Of a stretch of DNA of 34,589 nt, positions 1 through 8,322 are shown piece by piece. The notes beneath the pieces are model-generated. The model did not search any database. It saw nothing but the letters and a program-made list of their open reading frames with translations, and was not told where the DNA came from. The position numbers and the translations under genes are program-made. The stretch is taken from the NCBI GenBank assembly GCA_947626305.1, contig CANQRP010000006.1:1-34589 (forward strand), given 5' to 3'. The stretch comes from an uncultured Clostridia bacterium. GTDB taxonomy: Bacteria > Bacillota > Clostridia > Christensenellales > Borkfalkiaceae. The first letter of the stretch is position 1. Each line of letters opens with the position of its first letter.

Positions 1-110
1 ACTTCCAAACGACAAAATCGATCGGGACGGCTATCTCGCGTTTTGGACTGAATGGCACAGAAGAAGAAATCAATAAAATGATATAATAAATGAAAAAAGA
101 GGTATCACTT

Positions 111-704
111 ATGAAACACGGAAAATTTTCGATCACGTTCTCTTTCGTATGGATGTTGATCGTGTCCACGGTGCTTTTTGTTGCCTGCACTCCGAAATTG
201 CCCACCGAGGCGGAACCGCCCTTTGCACAAAGATTCACAGGCGTAGTCGGTAGCTTTGACGAGTCGGACAACTTGGCCGCTGTTCTCTTGTTCCCCGAAT
301 CGGAACAAGCCGAAGGAAGGATCAACCTGAAAAATGCGCCCGAATTGAATATTACATTCCAATACACGATCTCCAAAGAGGGCGATATCACGTTTGCCTT
401 CGATACCGAGGACACGGCAAGCGGGACCTTGCACGGAAAGGACATTGCAGTCACGGCTACGGTCAACGGTCAGACACTGGAATTCAAGGGCACCTTCTAC
501 CTGCTGACGGAAAAAATCGACGGCGAAGTCACGGAAGAGGGCTATGTCGTCGCGGGTCATCCGTTCTCGGATGTTATCACGCCGCCCGATGAAACAAAAA
601 CGCTTACGGTAAACGGTATGCAAATGACCGTTGAAACGTTTTTGACCGCTACAATGCCCGCACGGGATACGATCGTCGAGATCGTTACCGAATCGGAGAA
701 TTAA
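111..704 (+). CDS. putative secreted lipoprotein, function unknown
   Basis: ATG at 111 has an upstream AAGAGG-like RBS. Hydrophobic N-terminus MKHGKFSITFSFVWMLIVSTVLFVACTP carries a lipobox-like VAC. Start moved from 90 to 111. Confidence 0.7.
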   Translation: MKHGKFSITFSFVWMLIVSTVLFVACTPKLPTEAEPPFAQRFTGVVGSFDESDNLAAVLLFPESEQAEGRINLKNAPELNITFQYTISKEGDITFAFDTEDTASGTLHGKDIAVTATVNGQTLEFKGTFYLLTEKIDGEVTEEGYVVAGHPFSDVITPPDETKTLTVNGMQMTVETFLTATMPARDTIVEIVTESEN

Positions 705-820
705 ATAAAAGTAACTTTCATTTTCAACTATAAAAACGGAACGCAAACGGTCAGCCTTGATGACGGTTCTTGTTCGGGAGCCCCGATCATGGTTCGGCTT
801 GCGTTTTTTTATGTAAAAAA

Positions 821-856
821 CGAGGACAAACCGCCCTCGCCTTTTGTGTGTTCCGC
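821..856 (-). terminator. rho-independent-type terminator for the 891-1082 gene; copy 1 of a 36-bp repeat
   Basis: Minus-strand stem CGAGG-GCGGTTTGT-CCTCG followed by TTTTTT. The 36-bp block matches 1206-1241 at 35/36 positions. Confidence 0.7.
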
Positions 857-890
857 AAAATCGGTCTCTGCCCGTTTTTCAGAACATTTT

Positions 891-1082
891 TCATGAATTT
901 TTCTTCCGAAAGAACCGTGCGAAGAATCCCCTTTTTCGTTGCTTTTCAGCTTCTTTTGCCGCTTGGATATCCCGTGCGTGCGCGGCGTTTTGTTCGAGTT
1001 GCGATTCTATAACGTCAGACCGATACTTCATCTGATTGCCCTTATTGCCCATAAAAGGGTCAAAATATACATTCTTCGCCAT
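891..1082 (-). CDS. small basic hypothetical protein (63 aa)
   Basis: MAKNVYFDPFMGNKGNQMKYRSDVIESQ...FFARFFRKKNS. RBS GGAGGTGCTATG, consensus-like promoter upstream and terminator downstream. Confidence 0.75.
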   Translation of the reverse strand: MAKNVYFDPFMGNKGNQMKYRSDVIESQLEQNAAHARDIQAAKEAEKQRKRGFFARFFRKKNS

Positions 1083-1128
1083 AGCACCTCCTTCCCGCCG
1101 CGGCGGGGATCCCGATAAAAGTACCATA

Positions 1129-1157
1129 ATTATACCATAGAGCCGTAAACAAGTCAA
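1129..1157 (-). promoter_or_regulatory. sigma-A-type promoter for the 891-1082 gene
   Basis: Minus strand: TTGACT - 17 bp - TATAAT. Confidence 0.75.
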
Positions 1158-1180
1158 GTCCGCGCGGAGCGAAAAATCAA
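1132..1180. repeat. 49-bp promoter-bearing repeat, copy A (copy B at 1718-1766)
   Basis: ataccatagRNccg...tcaagtc...cgRgcgaaaaatcaa shared by both copies. About 41/49 positions match by hand alignment. Confidence 0.7.
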
Positions 1181-1205
1181 CTTGGCTGGCGGGGCTTGAC
1201 CAAAG

Positions 1206-1241
1206 CGAGGACAAACCGCCCTCGCCTTTTGCGTGTTCCGC
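1206..1241 (-). terminator. rho-independent-type terminator for the 1253-1675 gene; copy 2 of the 36-bp repeat
   Basis: Minus-strand stem GCGAGG-GCGGTTTGT-CCTCGC then TTTG, just after the stop codon. 35/36 identical to 821-856. Confidence 0.6.
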
Positions 1242-1252
1242 TGAATTGAAAT

Positions 1253-1675
1253 TTATTTCGCCGATTTTTTCAAAACAAACGAAAAGCTGCCGTCGCTGCA
1301 TTTGCCGTCCGATTCAATTATTATGTAAATCGTTTTATTGCCTGTAAAAGTTTCGGTTTTTCCGTTGGCAGAACCGTCAGTTTCAATGTCAAATAGGTTC
1401 AGCTTTTCATCATTAAAATCATAGTAAACTTTTATATTTCCTTCTCCCAACGTCCCTTCATAATCAACAAATACCTCGTCTGCGCTCTTGTTTTTCAATT
1501 TCATTACGAGCGTTCCGCTAAAACTATCAAATGAAACCGAGGCTTTATCTGAGGTGTTTTCCTTTACCATCAGCATAGCATTATACCGGCTTACATATTT
1601 ATTTCCGCAAGCAGATACTGTAAAACACAATATCAATGTTACCGTTGCAATGATGACGCTTACAAATTTTTTCAT
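1253..1675 (-). CDS. putative lipoprotein, function unknown
   Basis: MKKFVSVIIATVTLILCFTVSACGNKY: signal peptide plus lipobox VSAC. A promoter lies upstream. Confidence 0.75.
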   Translation of the reverse strand: MKKFVSVIIATVTLILCFTVSACGNKYVSRYNAMLMVKENTSDKASVSFDSFSGTLVMKLKNKSADEVFVDYEGTLGEGNIKVYYDFNDEKLNLFDIETDGSANGKTETFTGNKTIYIIIESDGKCSDGSFSFVLKKSAK

Positions 1676-1714
1676 AATACACTTCTCCGCTAAATTCCTG
1701 TTTATCGTAATATG

Positions 1715-1743
1715 ATGATACCATAGAACCGCAAATAAATCAA
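1715..1743 (-). promoter_or_regulatory. sigma-A-type promoter for the 1253-1675 lipoprotein gene
   Basis: Minus strand: TTGATT - 17 bp - TATCAT, inside a repeat of the 1132-1180 region. Confidence 0.6.
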
Positions 1744-1766
1744 GTCCAAACGGGGCGAAAAATCAA
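1718..1766. repeat. 49-bp promoter-bearing repeat, copy B
   Basis: See 1132-1180. Confidence 0.7.
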
Positions 1767-1981
1767 ACCGGCACTTTGGCGGGTGCTTGGGCTTTCACGA
1801 GCGCGCCGTTTCGCGGTGCGTCATCCGCCGCAAATCCCGTGCGTTCGACGGGATGCTTCGGAGCTCGGCAGGAGCGATCCCGATGAATTTCACCCGATTT
1901 TTTATCGATTTTGATGAAACTGCTTGACGAGCGGGGACAAATATGTCATAAATATTGGTAAGAAATATCGGAGGAATATAG

Positions 1982-2818
1982 ATGAAAAACAGAAAACTCG
2001 GTCTTTGCATGTATCTCATCGGCGGAGGGTTGCTTGCGGTTGCCGCCGTGCTCATCATCGCCTATTTCGGGCTGAAAACTTCCGACGATCAAGAACTGCC
2101 CGTCCTGCTTTGGTCGGGTCTTGCAATGGCAGTGGTCGCCGTTGTGCTCTTGCCCGTGGGGTATTTCACTTCTACCCGTGCGGATCGGGAACTCAAAGAG
2201 AGATTTCAAAAGTATTCTGCCCTTCCCAAGACGGACATTTCCGATTTTGCGGCAGAGATCGCTGCCATGCGCGAAGCCTTTGCGGCGGAGAAGGACCCCG
2301 CTTCCAACCAATTCTTCATCCGTCCGTTCGCGGGTTCGGGCTGCGTGTCCGATTTCGGCGTTCTCGGCGGCGGAAAAGTGGTTTGGGGCTGTATCGTGCA
2401 GGCGAACGGGACCCTCTATCAGAATCAACGGATCGACATGCTCACGGTTCCCGCCGTGATCTTATATAGCCCCGACGCGTATTTCGACGGCGAGCCGCTC
2501 GAGCTCAAGTATATTGCCGAACGGCTCTACAAGGGGAAAGAGAGCAACTTTTTGCGCAATGAGAGCACATTTTTCACCAACAGACGGTTGAGCGACGCGG
2601 TGACGAACGGCAGAGAGGTCTATGCGAGCTGTATCATGGTCTACCGCCCCCATCTTCCGCTCTACAAGGCGACCGATCATCTTTTTCCCGTGGTCGCATC
2701 CCCGTCCGAGCAGTCTGCCTTCGCCCTCAATCTGAAATATTGGACAGAGAACTTTGCCGCCTACTATGTGCACAACGGCAGCAAGGGTCGGGACGGCATA
2801 TTTGAGGATCTGAGTTAA
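1982..2818 (+). CDS. membrane protein with two N-terminal TM segments, function unknown
   Basis: RBS GGAGGAATATAG-ATG. TM segments LGLCMYLIGGGLLAVAAVLIIAYFG and LLWSGLAMAVVAVVLLPVGYF. Confidence 0.75.
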   Translation: MKNRKLGLCMYLIGGGLLAVAAVLIIAYFGLKTSDDQELPVLLWSGLAMAVVAVVLLPVGYFTSTRADRELKERFQKYSALPKTDISDFAAEIAAMREAFAAEKDPASNQFFIRPFAGSGCVSDFGVLGGGKVVWGCIVQANGTLYQNQRIDMLTVPAVILYSPDAYFDGEPLELKYIAERLYKGKESNFLRNESTFFTNRRLSDAVTNGREVYASCIMVYRPHLPLYKATDHLFPVVASPSEQSAFALNLKYWTENFAAYYVHNGSKGRDGIFEDLS

Positions 2819-2897
2819 ATTTCCGCATCATGCGCCGCCCGCTACCGGCGTTTCGTGGTATCATTACAGCGACAGACAGGAATTTCGCGGAGGAATT

Positions 2898-3215
2898 ATG
2901 CCGTCAAGCAAGGAATATTTGAATTTCATTTCAGAGCAACTATCCGAATTGGAGGACATCACCTACAAGCCTATGATGGGTGAATTTCTGATCTACTATC
3001 GCGGCAAACTTGTCGGCGGCATCTACGACGACCGATTGCTCGTAAAACCCGTGAGATCCGCTCTATCCTATTTGCCCCACGCGGAGTATTCCTTGCCGTA
3101 TGAGGGCGCAAAGGAAATGCTGGGTGTGGACAATGTGGACGACAAGGCTTTTTTGACGGGACTGTTTGAGGCAATGTATGACGACCTTCCGATGCCGAAG
3201 ATGAAAAAGCGGTAA
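2898..3215 (+). CDS. TfoX/Sxy N-terminal domain family protein
   Basis: SSKEYLNFISEQLSELEDITYKPMMGEFLIYYRGKLVGGIYDDRLLVKP matches the TfoX_N signature. RBS GGAGGAATTATG. Confidence 0.85.
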   Translation: MPSSKEYLNFISEQLSELEDITYKPMMGEFLIYYRGKLVGGIYDDRLLVKPVRSALSYLPHAEYSLPYEGAKEMLGVDNVDDKAFLTGLFEAMYDDLPMPKMKKR

Positions 3216-3236
3216 TTCGATTTAACGGAGAAACCG

Positions 3237-3644
3237 ATGAACAAAATAAAACAAGTATCGATCGTTTTGACAATCAGCACTGTGCTTGCGGGGTCGGTCG
3301 TTTTACTATACCTTCTCGACCCGACGTTTATCCCCGACGCATATCGAGTTGCATCGATGGTAATCGTCGTTTCCTGGGCGTTTTTTATCATCCCTTCCAT
3401 CCTTTTCGACGTGCAATCGGCAAAAAAATATTTCGAAGGCAAATCCCCCGAGCGCGCTTTTGGGGACGGGGTGCGCATCGGCGTAATCGTGGGCTTCGGC
3501 GGGATCCTTGTAGTGAGCCTGCTCATCTCCCCCATAACGGGGATCTTGTGGTATCTCCATACCGTCCGAAATATCGCCTTATCGAGAAAGAATCAAAATC
3601 GATCTTCGGACAACTCGGATGAAAACGATATTTTCGCTCCTTGA
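3237..3644 (+). CDS. small multi-pass membrane protein, function unknown
   Basis: 135 aa with 3-4 hydrophobic segments. Preceded by GGAGAAACCG-ATG. Confidence 0.65.
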   Translation: MNKIKQVSIVLTISTVLAGSVVLLYLLDPTFIPDAYRVASMVIVVSWAFFIIPSILFDVQSAKKYFEGKSPERAFGDGVRIGVIVGFGGILVVSLLISPITGILWYLHTVRNIALSRKNQNRSSDNSDENDIFAP

Positions 3645-3714
3645 AAACTCAAATAAATTTGCGGAGAAGTGAGTAAATTTCCGTTTTGAAACGTTATATA
3701 TGCAGGAGGTATTT

Positions 3715-4185
3715 ATGAAGAAATTATCGAAAATTTTTTCTTTGATCCTTTCGGCGTGTAGCTTCACGGTGATCTTTGCCTCTTGCACCGAAGATCCATA
3801 TAAAAATTATATCTCTTCGGAACTTCAAGCGAAGGCGATCTCTCTCGGCTTTGATGAGAACGGCTCCCTCGCTTTCTCTCTTCCGAAAGAACAGGCAAAG
3901 ATCTTCGTCGATTACGAGAGTTATGCCGCATACGAACTTCCGCTCGATTACACCGAGGAATTTTTCGGGAAGAACAATTTGCTCGTATTCACGACGTTCG
4001 CCGGGTCTTCCGACGAAATGCGATTTCTTGACATTCTGACCCATGACGGGAAACTGTATCCCTGTTATTCAAGGGTAAAAATCGATTCGGGGCTCACGGA
4101 AGACATCATCTACTTCCCTTATTGCGCGGAATTGGCAAAGACAGACGATCGTAAGTTGGGCGAAGTGATCTATCGGTACCGGTAA
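3715..4185 (+). CDS. putative lipoprotein, function unknown
   Basis: RBS AGGAGGTATTT-ATG at 3715. MKKLSKIFSLILSACSFTVIFASCTED contains lipobox FASC. Confidence 0.75.
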   Translation: MKKLSKIFSLILSACSFTVIFASCTEDPYKNYISSELQAKAISLGFDENGSLAFSLPKEQAKIFVDYESYAAYELPLDYTEEFFGKNNLLVFTTFAGSSDEMRFLDILTHDGKLYPCYSRVKIDSGLTEDIIYFPYCAELAKTDDRKLGEVIYRYR

Positions 4186-4214
4186 ATTTCAATTTGCTGC
4201 GGAATGAAGAGACA

Positions 4215-4245
4215 AAAGCGAAGGGGATGGACCTCTTCGCTTTTT
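4215..4245. terminator. terminator hairpin between convergent genes
   Basis: aaaagcgaag...cttcgcttttttg: stem AGCGAAG/CTTCGCT followed by a T-run on the + strand. Confidence 0.7.
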
Positions 4246-4247
4246 TG

Positions 4248-4607
4248 CTATTTGCGCTTTTTATCGTCCGATTTTTCCTTTACGACCAGACACAGAGAGA
4301 CGACTTCCCACAGAAAGGCAAGGGCAAGCACCGCCATAAAGACAATGTAGAACGTCAGCGTGAGGTGAGACAGTCCCGCCGTTGCGGCATAACAGAGCAA
4401 CGCCGCCAAGGGAAGAAGGACATAGATGAGCGTTACGATCTGCGACCGCACGGACGACTTGTGAATTTTTTGAAAGATCCCGATCGCCAAATACCCCAAA
4501 GAGTATACGACCCAAAGGAACATCAGATCGAGAAATCCGTATATAAAAGCCTGGCAGGAGGAAATGACCGTCAGGAGCCCCGCAAATGCGATTTTGAGAT
4601 ATTTCAT
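4248..4607 (-). CDS. small membrane protein, function unknown
   Basis: MKYLKIAFAGLLTVISSCQAFIYGFLDLMFLWVVYSLGYLAIGIF... with several TM segments. RBS-like GGGGGAGGGACC precedes ATG. Confidence 0.65.
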   Translation of the reverse strand: MKYLKIAFAGLLTVISSCQAFIYGFLDLMFLWVVYSLGYLAIGIFQKIHKSSVRSQIVTLIYVLLPLAALLCYAATAGLSHLTLTFYIVFMAVLALAFLWEVVSLCLVVKEKSDDKKRK

Positions 4608-4640
4608 GGTCCCTCCCCCACCGAATTTTCTTCCTTTACC

Positions 4641-4672
4641 GCCATTATACCACACCTCCTTCCGCCCGTCAA
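4641..4672 (-). promoter_or_regulatory. sigma-A-type promoter for the 4248-4607 gene
   Basis: Minus strand: TTGACG - 17 bp - TATAAT. Confidence 0.7.
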
Positions 4673-4714
4673 GGGCGGGGCGGAGAGAAATCGCCGCTTC
4701 CCGTCCGTGACCGC

Positions 4715-4743
4715 TTGCATTTCTTCCGCACTTATGGTATAAT
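4715..4743 (+). promoter_or_regulatory. sigma-A-type promoter for the 4805-5707 gene
   Basis: TTGCAT - 17 bp - TATAAT upstream of the hydrolase gene. Confidence 0.65.
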
Positions 4744-4804
4744 TTTTCTGCGGGAGATCGATCGGACTTTCGGGCGCCGGGCGCACTTCTCCCGAGGGGA
4801 AAAG

Positions 4805-5707
4805 ATGAAATATGCCGTGAAAAAAGAATTCGGGCTCTTCCGCCACTTCCGTCCGCCGATGAAAAAGCGGACGCTGCGGGTTGCGAAAGCGGCGCTTTCC
4901 CTCTGCCCCAAGGGGATGAGGACGTCGGGCTCTCTCACGGTGGAAAAGCGCAAAACGACGCCCTCCGCGGCAACCTTCTACCTCATCAAGCCGAAACAAC
5001 AAGCTCCCCTGCCCGTTGTGCTCTACCTGCACGGCGGCGGGTTCGTGTTCCGGGGAGCCCCCTATCATTATCGAACGGCAAAAGAATACGCGCTTCGCTC
5101 GAATTCCGCGGTCGCCTTTGTCGATTACCGCCTCGCTTTCGATTCCCCCTTCGGCGCGCCCCTCGCCGATTGTCTCGCCGTCTATCGGGAACTGCTGCAA
5201 AACGCCGAGCGGCTCGGCTTGGAGCATGGGCGCACGATCTTTGCGGGGGACTCCGCGGGGGCATATCTCTGCCTCGCGCTGATGCAGCGCTGCCGCGAAG
5301 AAAATTTGCCCCTTCCCGAAAAACTCCTGCTCGTCTATCCCGTTGTCGACCCGAACATGACGACGGAATCCATGAAGGTCTTTGTCGATACGCCGATGTG
5401 GAATGCCCGCTGCAACGCCGAAATGTGGAGATATTACTCCCACGGCAAGGCGGTGTTCGACCCGCTCGGCACAGACCTTTCCGACTTTCCGCCCACCTAC
5501 ATCGAGACTGCACAGTTCGACTGTCTGCACGACGAGGGCGTTTTGCTCGCCGAAAAGCTCACCGAGGCGGGCGTGCCGTGCGTGCTCCGCCAAACGAGCG
5601 GAACGATGCATGGGTTCGACATCTGTCTGCATTCCCCCACCGCACGCGACGCGATCGCGGCACGACTCGACTTTTTGAACCGACCCTACGGAGAAATAAC
5701 ATGTTAG
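4805..5707 (+). CDS. alpha/beta hydrolase (hormone-sensitive-lipase-like, fold-3)
   Basis: HGGGF oxyanion motif, GDSAGA nucleophile elbow, C-terminal GTMHGFD. RBS GAGGGGAAAAGATG. Confidence 0.85.
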   Translation: MKYAVKKEFGLFRHFRPPMKKRTLRVAKAALSLCPKGMRTSGSLTVEKRKTTPSAATFYLIKPKQQAPLPVVLYLHGGGFVFRGAPYHYRTAKEYALRSNSAVAFVDYRLAFDSPFGAPLADCLAVYRELLQNAERLGLEHGRTIFAGDSAGAYLCLALMQRCREENLPLPEKLLLVYPVVDPNMTTESMKVFVDTPMWNARCNAEMWRYYSHGKAVFDPLGTDLSDFPPTYIETAQFDCLHDEGVLLAEKLTEAGVPCVLRQTSGTMHGFDICLHSPTARDAIAARLDFLNRPYGEITC

Positions 5708-7023
5708 AACAAGGAACGCTGTTTGAAAGAGCGGAATCGGAACCGTTGGCGGCGCGCTTGCGTCCCCAAACGCTCGAAGAGTTCTGCGGGCAAAAGCACC
5801 TCCTCGGCGAAGGAAAGGTGCTGCGAAGGCTCATCGAAGGCGACAAGGTGGGCTCCATGATCTTTTGGGGTCCTCCCGGCGTGGGAAAGACCACGCTCGC
5901 GCGCATCATCGCCAACCGCACCAAGGCAAAGTTCATCGACTTTTCCGCCGTGACGAGCGGCATCAAGGAGATCAAACAGGTGATGGAACAGGCGGAGAAA
6001 AACCGCCGATTCGGGGAAAAGACCATTCTGTTTGTAGACGAGATCCACCGCTTCAACAAGGCGCAACAGGACGCCTTTTTGCCCTTTGTGGAGAAAGGGA
6101 GCATCATCCTCATCGGCGCGACTACGGAAAATCCCTCCTTCGAAGTGAACGGAGCGCTTCTCTCCCGCTGCAAAGTATTTGTTTTGCAGGCGCTCAAAAC
6201 GGAGGAGCTCACCGAACTGCTGCGGCGGGCGATCACGGACGAGCGCGGCTTCGGCAGGCAGAGAGTGGAAATTTCCGACGAACTGCTCGAAACGATCGCT
6301 AATTTTGCGAACGGCGACGCGCGAAGCGCCCTCTCCACCCTCGAAATGGCGATACTGAACGGCGAATTGAACGGCGATACCACCGTTGTCACCCAAGAGA
6401 CGATCGAGCAATGCACCTCGAAGAAATCATTGCTCTACGATAAATCGGGGGAGGAACATTACAACCTCATTTCGGCGCTGCATAAGTCGATACGCAATTC
6501 CGACCCCGACGCCGCCGTCTATTGGCTCGCCCGTATGTTGGAAGCGGGCGAGGATCCCCTCTACATCGCACGGCGGGTGACGCGGTTCGCAAGCGAGGAC
6601 GTGGGACTTGCCGACCCGCGCGCCCTCGAGATCGCCGTCGCCGCCTATCAGGCGTGCCACTTCATCGGCATGCCCGAATGTACGGTGCACCTCACGGAGG
6701 CGGTCGTGTATCTTTCGATGGCGCCCAAGTCCAACGCGCTCGACGTCGCCTATGCCCTTGCGAAGAAGGACGCTTTGAACATGCTCGCCGAGCCCGTCCC
6801 CCTCGTCATCCGCAATGCGCCCACCAAGCTCATGAAGGCGCTCGACTACGGCAAGGGCTACCAATACGCCCACGACTTTGAGGACAAGCTCACGAACATG
6901 CAGTGTCTCCCGGACAGCCTCGCGGGAAAGGAATACTACTTCCCCACCGACGAAGGGATCGAGAGCCGCATCAAGGCACGGCTTGCCGAGATCAAGGAAT
7001 GGAAAAAACAGCATAAGAATTGA
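5701..7023 (+). CDS. rarA: replication-associated recombination protein A (RarA/MgsA family AAA+ ATPase)
   Basis: LRPQTLEEFCGQKHLLGEGK, Walker A GPPGVGKTT, Walker B LFVDEIHRFNKAQQDAFLP, sensor GATTENPSFEVN. Start 5701 overlaps the upstream gene by 7 bp. Confidence 0.93.
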   Translation: MLEQGTLFERAESEPLAARLRPQTLEEFCGQKHLLGEGKVLRRLIEGDKVGSMIFWGPPGVGKTTLARIIANRTKAKFIDFSAVTSGIKEIKQVMEQAEKNRRFGEKTILFVDEIHRFNKAQQDAFLPFVEKGSIILIGATTENPSFEVNGALLSRCKVFVLQALKTEELTELLRRAITDERGFGRQRVEISDELLETIANFANGDARSALSTLEMAILNGELNGDTTVVTQETIEQCTSKKSLLYDKSGEEHYNLISALHKSIRNSDPDAAVYWLARMLEAGEDPLYIARRVTRFASEDVGLADPRALEIAVAAYQACHFIGMPECTVHLTEAVVYLSMAPKSNALDVAYALAKKDALNMLAEPVPLVIRNAPTKLMKALDYGKGYQYAHDFEDKLTNMQCLPDSLAGKEYYFPTDEGIESRIKARLAEIKEWKKQHKN

Positions 7024-7026
7024 ATC

Positions 7027-7068
7027 GACGCCGCGCCCTCCAGAAGGTTCGAGAGGGCGCGGCGTTTT
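7027..7068 (+). terminator. rho-independent terminator after rarA
   Basis: cgccgcgccctc...gagggcgcggcgtttttt: long GC stem plus T-run. Confidence 0.9.
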
Positions 7069-7086
7069 TTAACGGTTCTTCCGCTT

Positions 7087-7608
7087 TCAGTTTTCGAAGT
7101 AGATCGCGTCTACGATCGTCTTTGCGAGCGTTTCGACGCATTCGGCGCAGTCCTCTTCGAGCCACGCCATGGAGACGTTAAAGAGCATCCCCGCATATAA
7201 ATACGGTTGGTATTTGTCCGCGGACGGCTCGTCGCTCTTGAATTTTTCGACAAAATTCCGATTCAGATAATCGAGATAGAAATATTCGAGGCGCGCCCGC
7301 CGAAGCAATTTGAAGGGCTCCTTCTGCTGTTTGAAGAGGGTGAGAACGTCCGTGGCGATCTTCACGTAATCGGCTTTGCAGCGCGGATACAGCCGCTGCC
7401 CATACAAAAACCCCTTGGCGTTATGCTCGAAATAGTAGAGGATGACGTCTTCTTTTCGCTTGAAATAGCGATAGAAGGTCGCCCGCCCCACTCCCGCCTT
7501 TCCGGCGATGTCGGTGACGCTGATCTTTTCGTACTCGTACTCGTGCATGAGTTTGAAGAGCGCCGTCACGATGTAATAGCGGGTGTATTCCTCGGGAGCG
7601 TAATCCAT
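7087..7608 (-). CDS. TetR/AcrR family transcriptional regulator
   Basis: HTH ISVTDIAGKAGVGRATFYRYFKRKEDVILYYFEH. Confidence 0.9.
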   Translation of the reverse strand: MDYAPEEYTRYYIVTALFKLMHEYEYEKISVTDIAGKAGVGRATFYRYFKRKEDVILYYFEHNAKGFLYGQRLYPRCKADYVKIATDVLTLFKQQKEPFKLLRRARLEYFYLDYLNRNFVEKFKSDEPSADKYQPYLYAGMLFNVSMAWLEEDCAECVETLAKTIVDAIYFEN

Positions 7609-7707
7609 GATACAAACCTCTCCTTTCCGTCTCATTTCCGCGGACGCTTTCGCGCTTTCTGTTCCAAGGGGCTTTCAAAGGCTTGCCCTCCCGCGGCGGT
7701 TTGTTTT

Positions 7708-7736
7708 ATGATACACTTGTTTCACGGAAAAGTCAA
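7708..7736 (-). promoter_or_regulatory. sigma-A-type promoter for the TetR gene
   Basis: Minus strand: TTGACT - 17 bp - TATCAT. The spacer carries an imperfect palindrome GAAACAAGTGTATC. Confidence 0.6.
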
Positions 7737-7784
7737 CCGAATGCGCGCAAGGCGCTTTTCCGAAAAAAATTCAGAGGTGTTATC

Positions 7785-8318
7785 ATGCTGGAAAAAGACT
7801 TTGTATCCTACGAATACAAGACCAAAACGGTAAAAGCGACCGATCAGGCGAGAGCCGCCGATCTGTACGAATCGTTCGGCTGGGAGATCACGGGGACCTC
7901 CGCAACGGCGCTCGACGGGGTGACGCTCTCCCTCAAACGGGACAGAAAACAAAGACACAAGCAGGAACTCAACAAGCTCGAACGGCAAGCCGAGGAGACG
8001 CTCGATACGATCGACGGGTTGCAGAGAGCCAAGACGAGAGGGGCGAGCGTGTTTGCCTATCTCTTCGGCATTTGCGCAACGCTGCTGCTCGGCGGCGGCA
8101 TGTGCCTCGTGATGCTGTACGACGGGCTCCCCACGACGATCGTCGGGATCGCGATCGGCGTCATCGGGCTTGCGCTGTGCGGTGTAAACTATGCGATCTT
8201 TGCAAAACTCGTCGCAAAAAAGACAAAGGCGGTGTTGCCCGCCATCGACGACAATGAGGAAAAACTCGCCCTTCTTCTGGAAAAGGGCAACGACTTGCTG
8301 AATACGGACATCATCTGA
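7785..8318 (+). CDS. membrane protein, function unknown
   Basis: RBS GAGGTGTTATC-ATG at 7785. Two TM segments FAYLFGICATLLLGGGMCLVMLY and TIVGIAIGVIGLALCGVNYAIF. Confidence 0.7.
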   Translation: MLEKDFVSYEYKTKTVKATDQARAADLYESFGWEITGTSATALDGVTLSLKRDRKQRHKQELNKLERQAEETLDTIDGLQRAKTRGASVFAYLFGICATLLLGGGMCLVMLYDGLPTTIVGIAIGVIGLALCGVNYAIFAKLVAKKTKAVLPAIDDNEEKLALLLEKGNDLLNTDII

Positions 8319-8322
8319 CGAA

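Noticed and set aside
3-86. Possible 3' end of a CDS entering the window
   Set aside because: Two frames are open (FQTTKSIGTAISRFGLNGTEEEINKMI* and LPNDKIDRDGYLAFWTEWHRRRNQ*); too short to choose.
1795-1925. Minus-strand coding remnant (..KNRVKFIGIAPAELRSIPSNARDLRRMTHRETARS)
   Set aside because: No identifiable family, no RBS-supported start, and overlaps the upstream region of the 1982 gene.
4194-4742. 182-aa plus-strand ORF
   Set aside because: Antisense to the membrane gene 4248-4607 and spans a terminator and two promoters.
5170-5700. N-terminal extension of the rarA ORF
   Set aside because: Out-of-frame overlap with the hydrolase gene; RarA homology starts at 5701 (MLEQGTLFERAESEPLAARLRP).
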